A stretch of 20,493 nt of DNA, taken from positions 1-20,493 of the forward strand of contig DAOSPF010000060.1 in assembly GCA_035374585.1 (NCBI GenBank), read 5' to 3'. Made by a program: the position numbers and the translations under genes. The stretch is from JAKPQD01 sp029572965. GTDB lineage: Bacteria > Bacteroidota > Bacteroidia > Bacteroidales > DTGW01. Below the pieces are notes generated by a model. It was not told the DNA's origin and did no database searches. It saw nothing but the letters and a program-made list of their open reading frames with translations. This document shows positions 15,460-20,493 of this stretch, piece by piece (position 1 is the stretch's first letter; each line of letters starts with the position of its first letter).

Positions 15460-15484
15460 AACATAAAAGCGCTTTATGTTTTTT
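15460..15484 (+). terminator. Orphan intrinsic-terminator-like hairpin between divergent genes
   Basis: AACATAAA (15460-15467), loop AGCGC, TTTATGTT (15473-15480) form a perfect 8-bp stem followed by a T-run ending at 15484. The orientation is plus strand. It lies about 120 bases upstream of the S41 promoter box, with no plus-strand gene before it in the 15311-15630 gap. It may end a short untranslated RNA or antisense transcript. Nothing else is recognised in this gap apart from the two promoter boxes. Confidence 0.5.
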
Positions 15485-15603
15485 AGACGTTTATTTATTT
15501 TTGAGGTTAAAAATTTATGGGTCAATAAAATGCGAGAATAGTAGATATTTTCTACTCTCCTCTATTTGAATTGTCTTTCCAACTGTTTTACCAATCTTTT
15601 AGC

Positions 15604-15611
15604 TATATTTG
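15604..15611 (+). promoter_or_regulatory. Candidate -7 box (TATATTTG) for the S41 protein gene
   Basis: TATATTTG matches TAnnTTTG exactly, 19 bases upstream of ATG 15631. A TTG at 15571-15573 is 30 bases upstream, further than usual, so the -33 element is not assured. Confidence 0.45.
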
Positions 15612-15630
15612 CTAACAACCTGATATTTCA

Positions 15631-17106
15631 ATGAACATTATGATGAAAAATATACTCTTTGCATTTTGCATTATAATTGCTTTAATTGCAACAAGTTGCA
15701 AAAAAGACAAGGCCGATTCTGCCACTATATCTGAGCTTGATATATCTATCAATCAATTTATTTGGGACATTATGAGTACTAACTATTTATGGGCAGACAA
15801 TGTGCCTGCCTTAAATAGCAGCAATTACAGTTCCACTATTGATATTGAAGAAAAACTGCTAAAAAAATATAGCGACCACAAAAAATTTTTTGATACTTTG
15901 TTGTATTACAAAGGCTCTGTTGACAAATACTCGTTTATTATAGATGACTATGAGAAGTTTGAAGCATCAAGGCAAGGTTATGCTAAGTCAATGGGGTTTT
16001 ATTACAATTTATATTTATTTAACAATTATAAAAATGACGACAGGCTTTTTGGGTTAGTAATGTATGTTGTAAAAGGAGGGCCGGCAGATAAGGCAGGGAT
16101 TAAACGGGGCGATTTTTTTTTCATAATTGATGATACCCAGCTCACCATCAATAATTACCAAAATCTTTTGTCAAAAGAATCTTATAAAATCAGCTTAGCT
16201 TATTATCATGCTTATAACAAAGAAATAACCGTTACAGGGACATCATGTAACCTTACAGCTGAGGCATTACAAGAAAACCCGATTTTTTTGGACACTATTT
16301 ATTCTATTAATTCACGCAAAATAGGTTATCTGATATATAACTATTTTGATCCAAACTTTGATAGCCGGCTCAATGCCATATTTGCTAAATTTAAACAAGA
16401 GAAAATCAGCGATTTAATCCTTGACCTTCGGTATAATGGAGGAGGGGCTTATTCTTCGGCTATCAATCTGGCCAGCATGATTTATAGTACTGACAATACG
16501 AAGGTTTTTGTTAAGAATGAATACAATCAAAAATTACAGCAGAAATTGCTTGAAAAATATGGCGAAGGTTTTTTTAAGGCCTGTTTTACAAGTAAAATAA
16601 TAAAAGGAGATGCGATAACTGAAGAAAACATTAATTCTTTAGGACTTTCAAAAATATATATTATTACAACCCAGTCAACTGCTTCAACAAGCGAAATGTT
16701 GATAAATAACCTTATGCCATACATAAAAGTATATACCTTTGGTAATAAAACCTTTGGATACGGAGTGGGTTTAATGTATTTCAAAGATTACGACCAACTA
16801 AACCGACTAAATACCAGGCACAAATATGCAATGCAAATTGTAGTGCTAAAAACGCTCAATGTTAATGGGAATGGATTTAACACAGTGGGTATAGAACCAT
16901 ATATTGCCGTTGACGAAAATTACACCAGTCTTTTACCTTTGGGAGATAGAAATGAAACATTGCTTAATGAAGTCATTTCTAATATTTTCTCATCAAAATC
17001 TGCAAAGCTTAATAATCCAACCATTTTTGATTTTTATGCCGACAAAAACGACCTTATCCCTCACAAAAAAGAGATATTTATGAATACTATCTCTTTCAAG
17101 AAGTGA
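15631..17106 (+). CDS. S41-family (C-terminal processing protease-like) lipoprotein with Tyr in place of the catalytic Lys
   Basis: A 491-residue lipoprotein. The signal ILFAFCIIIALIATSC puts the lipidated Cys at residue 23; Met4 or Met5 could also initiate. An N-terminal helical cap is followed by a PDZ-like domain (GLVMYVVKGGPADKAGIKRGDFFFII, about 139-165) and an S41 core with LILDLRYNGGGAYSS. The catalytic Ser is Ser352 in TASTSEMLINNL. The matching family motif 'GxxTxGK' reads GNKTFGYG, so Tyr377 stands where the general-base Lys is expected. The Ser-to-Lys spacing of 25 residues equals that in plant CtpA (Ser372/Lys397 as I recall). It may therefore be a pseudoprotease or binding protein, or use another base. 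Such lipoproteins are common in Bacteroidota and usually have no known substrate. It is a single gene and AT-rich. Confidence 0.85.
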   Translation: MNIMMKNILFAFCIIIALIATSCKKDKADSATISELDISINQFIWDIMSTNYLWADNVPALNSSNYSSTIDIEEKLLKKYSDHKKFFDTLLYYKGSVDKYSFIIDDYEKFEASRQGYAKSMGFYYNLYLFNNYKNDDRLFGLVMYVVKGGPADKAGIKRGDFFFIIDDTQLTINNYQNLLSKESYKISLAYYHAYNKEITVTGTSCNLTAEALQENPIFLDTIYSINSRKIGYLIYNYFDPNFDSRLNAIFAKFKQEKISDLILDLRYNGGGAYSSAINLASMIYSTDNTKVFVKNEYNQKLQQKLLEKYGEGFFKACFTSKIIKGDAITEENINSLGLSKIYIITTQSTASTSEMLINNLMPYIKVYTFGNKTFGYGVGLMYFKDYDQLNRLNTRHKYAMQIVVLKTLNVNGNGFNTVGIEPYIAVDENYTSLLPLGDRNETLLNEVISNIFSSKSAKLNNPTIFDFYADKNDLIPHKKEIFMNTISFKK

Positions 17107-17193
17107 TATAGATGATTTATAACGCAAGGTTTTAAATATTTGTCCTGAGGATGTAGTCCAAGTCAAAAACCTAAACTATAAGATTTTTCTTTC

Positions 17194-17377
17194 GTACCTA
17201 CGGTACTTTTATTACATCGTATTTGCATTTTACTACCATACTATTGGCCCTCCGGGTCTTTTGTGAAAAGGACTTAGCGATAATCAGTACAAGTTTTGAA
17301 AATTTTGTACCATAAAGCTGTAGTAGTATTGTACGCGTTACAAACGCGCACAACCGAGCCCTCCGGGTCTTTTGTGA
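17194..17377. repeat. Cluster of short hairpins and a 20-base direct repeat in a gene-free region
   Basis: The 352-base gap 17107-17458 contains no credible gene. It holds a hairpin GTACC-TAC-GGTAC (17194-17206), two identical 20-base copies beginning GCCCTCCGGGTC (17247-17266 and 17358-17377), each able to fold at the CCC/GGG core, and between them a GC-rich hairpin CGCGTT-ACA-AACGCG (17334-17348). The density of small palindromes in AT-rich DNA suggests a mobile or REP-like intergenic element, not random sequence. Its family is not identified. The stretch 17107-17193 shows nothing further. Confidence 0.55.
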
Positions 17378-17400
17378 TATTATATTTTGTCACAAAACAA

Positions 17401-17431
17401 TAAACCCGGCCAGGAATCCTGACCGGGTTTA
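17401..17431. terminator. Strong bidirectional intrinsic terminator
   Basis: TAAACCCGG-C-CAGG, loop AAT, CCTG-A-CCGGGTTTA: a stem of 13 pairs with one mismatch, followed on the plus strand by TTTTTATAG and on the minus strand by TTGTTTTG. It lies 28 bases after the stop of the 17459 gene (minus), and is also positioned to end transcripts from the S41 gene. Confidence 0.85.
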
Positions 17432-17458
17432 TTTTTATAGTAAAAAACTAAATCGTGA

Positions 17459-18442
17459 TTATAGTTTTACCAAACCTTTTTTGGTGCCTACCCATGCTTT
17501 CCCATCTTTGTCAAAAGCTATGGCAGTAACATAAAGATTAGGCAAGCCTGATGTTTTTGCAGTCCAAGTTTGGTTCTCTAAAATGGCAAGGCCTTTTTCG
17601 GTACCTACCCATAAGCGGCCGTCTTTACCTTCGGCAATAGCATGAATACGGGCACTTGGAAGATCATTTTCCGTAAAGCCAAAAATGTCAGGGCTTTTGG
17701 TTTCATGCCCTACAATAAACTGTAACCCACTATTGCCACCCATCCAAATACGGTTTTGGCTGTCAACAAACACAGCATTCATTGTATCTGATAAGCATGG
17801 GCCGTTGTAAGGTGAAGATAACTGCGAAGCTCCGGTAAAGGCATCTAAGCTTTCGTTGTAGCCATAAGCCCGGTAAATGATTTTGCCGCTGGTAGCAAAA
17901 TATACATCTCCATCCCAGCTGGCAATGGCATTTACCTGAGATTTAGCAAATTCAAGGTTTATATATTCATCCAAAGCATTAACCAACAGGTTTTCTTTTT
18001 TCCACTTATCGTCTTTGTTCATGGTAGGGCCTGAAGCTGTGCCAAACCAACGGATTGACTTTGCATCAATATGGCTGGCATAAACTTTATTGCTTGAAAG
18101 CTTTGCCGCATCAATGCCTGTGCCTGACAATACACCATCGGTAATAGTGCATTTGGTAAGGCCATTAGAAGTGCCAACCCACAACGTGTTAGATGCTTTC
18201 TCGTATCCAAGAGAAAGAATCTTTGTGGCAGCTACTACATCCTGCAATTCGTATCCGGCTTCGACTTGACAATACAAACCGCTATCAGTCCCAACCCAAA
18301 GTTTATTAAAATTGTCTAAAACAATAGAGGTTATTTCTTTGTTGTCGAGGTTTGACAACACTACTTTTGTCTTTTCTGGATCATCATCACTACAAGCAGT
18401 AAAAAAAACTGCAAAAGAAAAATATAAAAGCTTTTTTATCAT
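17459..18442 (-). CDS. Lipoprotein with two-component-regulator-type beta-propeller repeats
   Basis: A 327-residue lipoprotein. ATG 18442 is chosen over an upstream ATG at 18481 because it begins a compact signal MIKKLLYFSFAVFFTAC (Cys17, then SDDD), and because a promoter box at 18464-18471 would place the transcript start between the two. The mature part consists of Reg_prop-type blades, each ending in 'W-(V/F/M)-G-(T/G)-x-x-G-L': WVGTDSGLYC, WVGTSNGLTK, WFGTASGPTM, WMGGNSGLQF, WVGTEKGLAI and WVGTKKGLVK. In Bacteroidota this propeller is the sensor part of hybrid two-component systems for glycan sensing, but here no kinase is attached, so it probably acts as a surface binding protein. It lies 51 bases downstream of the DUF362 gene and ahead of a strong terminator. 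Confidence 0.8.
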   Translation of the reverse strand: MIKKLLYFSFAVFFTACSDDDPEKTKVVLSNLDNKEITSIVLDNFNKLWVGTDSGLYCQVEAGYELQDVVAATKILSLGYEKASNTLWVGTSNGLTKCTITDGVLSGTGIDAAKLSSNKVYASHIDAKSIRWFGTASGPTMNKDDKWKKENLLVNALDEYINLEFAKSQVNAIASWDGDVYFATSGKIIYRAYGYNESLDAFTGASQLSSPYNGPCLSDTMNAVFVDSQNRIWMGGNSGLQFIVGHETKSPDIFGFTENDLPSARIHAIAEGKDGRLWVGTEKGLAILENQTWTAKTSGLPNLYVTAIAFDKDGKAWVGTKKGLVKL

Positions 18443-18463
18443 ATCATTATTTTTTAGTAAACA

Positions 18464-18471
18464 CAAATGTA
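18464..18471 (-). promoter_or_regulatory. Candidate -7 box (TACATTTG) for the propeller lipoprotein
   Basis: The minus strand reads TACATTTG, an exact TAnnTTTG match, 21 bases upstream of the ATG at 18442. No clear TTG -33 element. It lies within the 51-base gap after the DUF362 gene, so the lipoprotein may have its own promoter as well as read-through. Confidence 0.4.
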
Positions 18472-18493
18472 TAAAATACATTTATTTTCGACA

Positions 18494-20493
18494 TTATCTT
18501 ACTTGAAGTTTCAACGATTTTATTTCGCTTCTGCCATTATACCGGGCTTTGAGTACACATACATAAGCACCGCTTTTGAGTTTGCTTGCATCAAAGGTCT
18601 TTGTATATGAACCGGCAGCTAATTGTTTTTGTTCAATATACTCAATCATACGGCCGTCTGTTGATGCTATAAATAACGAAACTGAAGCACTGGCTTTTAA
18701 CTGATAAGTGATAAAACAGCTATTAACCACAGGATTTGGGTATGCATTGAGAGATGCCTCAACTTGCGATACTTTGATGGCCGTTTTATTAGATACCAAT
18801 CCTGAAGGATACGAAACTAATTCTATACCTTTGCCGTCTGCACTTATATTTCTTGAATATTGCTTATTAATCGGATTATCCCAGTGTTCATGAACCCCTA
18901 ACGATTTCATATAAGTTCCGTCGCCTTCAGGGTCATATCCGGCAAATGGATATGATTTGCCATCAATATCTTTAACCGTAGTAGGCCAGTTAGCTGGGTC
19001 TGCTGCCTGGTGCAGGAAATCATCTACAGCAGGGAAAAATGGGCGGTCTTTAAATTTGGTATTTTTATCGGCCTCAGCCCTGAGAAAATCTAAACAAACA
19101 GATTCCAAAGCTACTTCGTCCTGAGAAACAAAGAGCGAACTTGGCCAGTCGTTGTTAAACGGGGCAATACCCCATTTTACTGGCATATCAGTAGCTTCAA
19201 TGCCGCTCCATAAACCATCAACGACAAATAGCACAGTGTTTCCCCCAAGTTTTTCATGTCCCATAATATCTGTCAATACTCGGTACATATGATAATCACC
19301 ACGACAATGTGCAGCTGATAAATCGTCGTTGCCAGTTTTCATATCGCCAGTAGCAATAGAACCTGCATGTAATCTTTCAGCACGATAACTTCCACCATGA
19401 GAACTAGAACCAAAATGATTTTTTGCAGATAATGATACACCACTACGAGCGTGAGCTTTTAAAGCAGAAATATTAATCAGATAATCGGCATCGTACATTT
19501 CCTGCATCATATCATCATTAATTGCAGATGGCATAACTTTGCCTTTATCAGACCAAACAATAGCATTACTTACCCATCCAGAAGAAGTAGTTCTTCCTAA
19601 TGATGTTTTGTCATCTTTATCAATAATGATCACTTTAGGATACATTGGCCAAACAATATCTGCCATACTTTTATATACATGTGACATTGGCTCTCCAATG
19701 ATGATGTCGCTTTGGGCAACGCCACAGCTATCAATGAGCTGCACTAAAAATGCCAAAACAGCCTGAGGCGAAGTGTTTGACATAGCATTGCCAACGCCTT
19801 GTCCTGAATTACCTTTTTCTGACAAGTCAGAGTAAATAGCCCAACCAGCCTGGCCGTTGTTGACTTTGATAAATATTTTTTGTCCGGCAACATAGCTACT
19901 TTCTGTACCCGTTTTCTTTTTATTAAAACTTTTGAAAATAGCATCCCATGAAGCTTTTACTGTTGACTCGCCTCCAATCAACATAATTGCTTTATTGGCA
20001 AGCATATTAATAGTGTCTTGGTTTGTGTTTTTTGCCTGGAAATAAGCATCAGACTTTGTAAGGTCCATTACTCCGTTCCAGCCTCCTGTTGAAACAATCA
20101 TATTTGTACATTCATCCCTTGTAGAAGCAGGGTTCCAGGCCCAAGCAACACGACCAGGTTTGATTCCCCAAGCTGTACCCATTGGACTGTTTGGAGCATC
20201 AGGAAGGACGCCACGAGTCCATTGAATACCTAAGGTATTGGCGTAAATCTGTTTAACATCATTGATATTGAAAATAACCACAAGGACAAAGCTAATGGCA
20301 ATAGCCCCGATGGCTGCCCAATATTTTGCTTTTTTGAGGTTTGCAATAGCTTTTCTGAAAAATAAAAGCGAACCACCTAAAGAAAGCAGGTAAATTACAA
20401 AACCCGACATAAGAGGTGCAGCCGTGCGCATACATGGGTATGCAGCACGTTGGGGCTTTGGTATTACGCGTACCAAAAACCAAATGGTAGAAG
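18494..20493 (-). CDS. DUF362 protein with N-terminal membrane segments and type A T9SS sorting domain (5' end outside window)
   Basis: The frame is open to the right edge, so the N-terminus is missing and no start is assigned. In order: a segment with KPQRAAYPCMRTAAP, a hydrophobic stretch FVIYLLSLGGSLLFF (about 20346-20400), a basic loop, a second hydrophobic stretch IGAIAISFVLVVIF, then a large DUF362-type domain (KIFIKVN, SDIIIGEPMSH, and DYLINISALKAHARSGVSLS followed by KNHFG). The last ~85 residues are a type A T9SS sorting domain (LNAYPNPVVNSCF ... GAYVCVLKA ... KSLKLQVR). DUF362 domains are iron-sulfur-protein-associated and of unknown function. The T9SS tail implies passage to the cell surface, while two retained membrane helices would argue against it; the second may act as a late signal anchor. 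The propeller lipoprotein follows on the same strand. Confidence 0.8.
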   Translation of the reverse strand, partial: STIWFLVRVIPKPQRAAYPCMRTAAPLMSGFVIYLLSLGGSLLFFRKAIANLKKAKYWAAIGAIAISFVLVVIFNINDVKQIYANTLGIQWTRGVLPDAPNSPMGTAWGIKPGRVAWAWNPASTRDECTNMIVSTGGWNGVMDLTKSDAYFQAKNTNQDTINMLANKAIMLIGGESTVKASWDAIFKSFNKKKTGTESSYVAGQKIFIKVNNGQAGWAIYSDLSEKGNSGQGVGNAMSNTSPQAVLAFLVQLIDSCGVAQSDIIIGEPMSHVYKSMADIVWPMYPKVIIIDKDDKTSLGRTTSSGWVSNAIVWSDKGKVMPSAINDDMMQEMYDADYLINISALKAHARSGVSLSAKNHFGSSSHGGSYRAERLHAGSIATGDMKTGNDDLSAAHCRGDYHMYRVLTDIMGHEKLGGNTVLFVVDGLWSGIEATDMPVKWGIAPFNNDWPSSLFVSQDEVALESVCLDFLRAEADKNTKFKDRPFFPAVDDFLHQAADPANWPTTVKDIDGKSYPFAGYDPEGDGTYMKSLGVHEHWDNPINKQYSRNISADGKGIELVSYPSGLVSNKTAIKVSQVEASLNAYPNPVVNSCFITYQLKASASVSLFIASTDGRMIEYIEQKQLAAGSYTKTFDASKLKSGAYVCVLKARYNGRSEIKSLKLQVR

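Noticed and set aside
17107..17458. CRISPR array or IS remnant
   Set aside because: Only two copies of a 20-base repeat, unequal spacing with internal hairpins, no cas or transposase genes and no terminal inverted repeats.
18443..18481. Upstream ATG for the propeller lipoprotein
   Set aside because: It would put 13 residues before a compact lipoprotein signal and lies upstream of the likely transcript start set by the box at 18464-18471.

Overview
The window comes from a member of the Bacteroidota. Two proteins end in type IX secretion sorting domains, one type B (7666-8562) and one type A (18494-20493). Several start with short lipoprotein signals followed by Cys and charged residues. Shine-Dalgarno sequences are mostly absent, and boxes of the Bacteroidota form TAnnTTTG lie a short way upstream of several genes. 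The DNA is AT-rich. The content does not fix an order; a Bacteroidales-like environmental or gut-type lineage is a guess. No phage, insertion sequence, integrase or CRISPR array is visible.

Layout. 1-2839 (minus): a 5'-complete but truncated helix-hairpin-helix outer-membrane-type protein, preceded by a PorV/PorQ-like small barrel protein and a toast-rack-like exported protein. 2958-3684 (plus): an AT-rich HEPN/MNT toxin-antitoxin-like pair whose HEPN gene carries an in-frame TAA after its first helix. 3945-6568 (plus): a complete AmmeMemoRadiSam module, with a Memo-AMMECR1 fusion overlapping a radical SAM enzyme by ATGA; both proteins carry export-type N-termini. 6617-6691 (minus): tRNA-Val(GAC). 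6804-10941 (plus): exonuclease III, a small type B T9SS cargo, dihydrofolate reductase, a monoacylglycerol-lipase-like hydrolase with an abnormal C-terminus, and a GSCFA protein.

11127-15310 (minus): RecJ followed by an intracellular cellobiose phosphorylase. 15631-17106 (plus): an S41-type lipoprotein protease with Tyr at the catalytic Lys position. 17107-17458: noncoding, with small hairpins, a 20-base direct repeat and a strong terminator. 17459-20493 (minus): a DUF362 protein with N-terminal membrane segments and a T9SS tail, followed by a beta-propeller lipoprotein.

How the genes work together. Housekeeping DNA and folate genes (xth, recJ, folA, tRNA-Val) are mixed with envelope and secreted proteins. 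Cellobiose phosphorylase implies uptake of cellodextrins, but no transporter is present. The most unusual features are the apparently exported AmmeMemoRadiSam pair, the interrupted HEPN gene, two enzymes that seem to have lost a catalytic residue or motif, and the DUF362 protein whose topology conflicts with its secretion tail. All functional calls come from reading the sequence and recalled family motifs; no database search was run.
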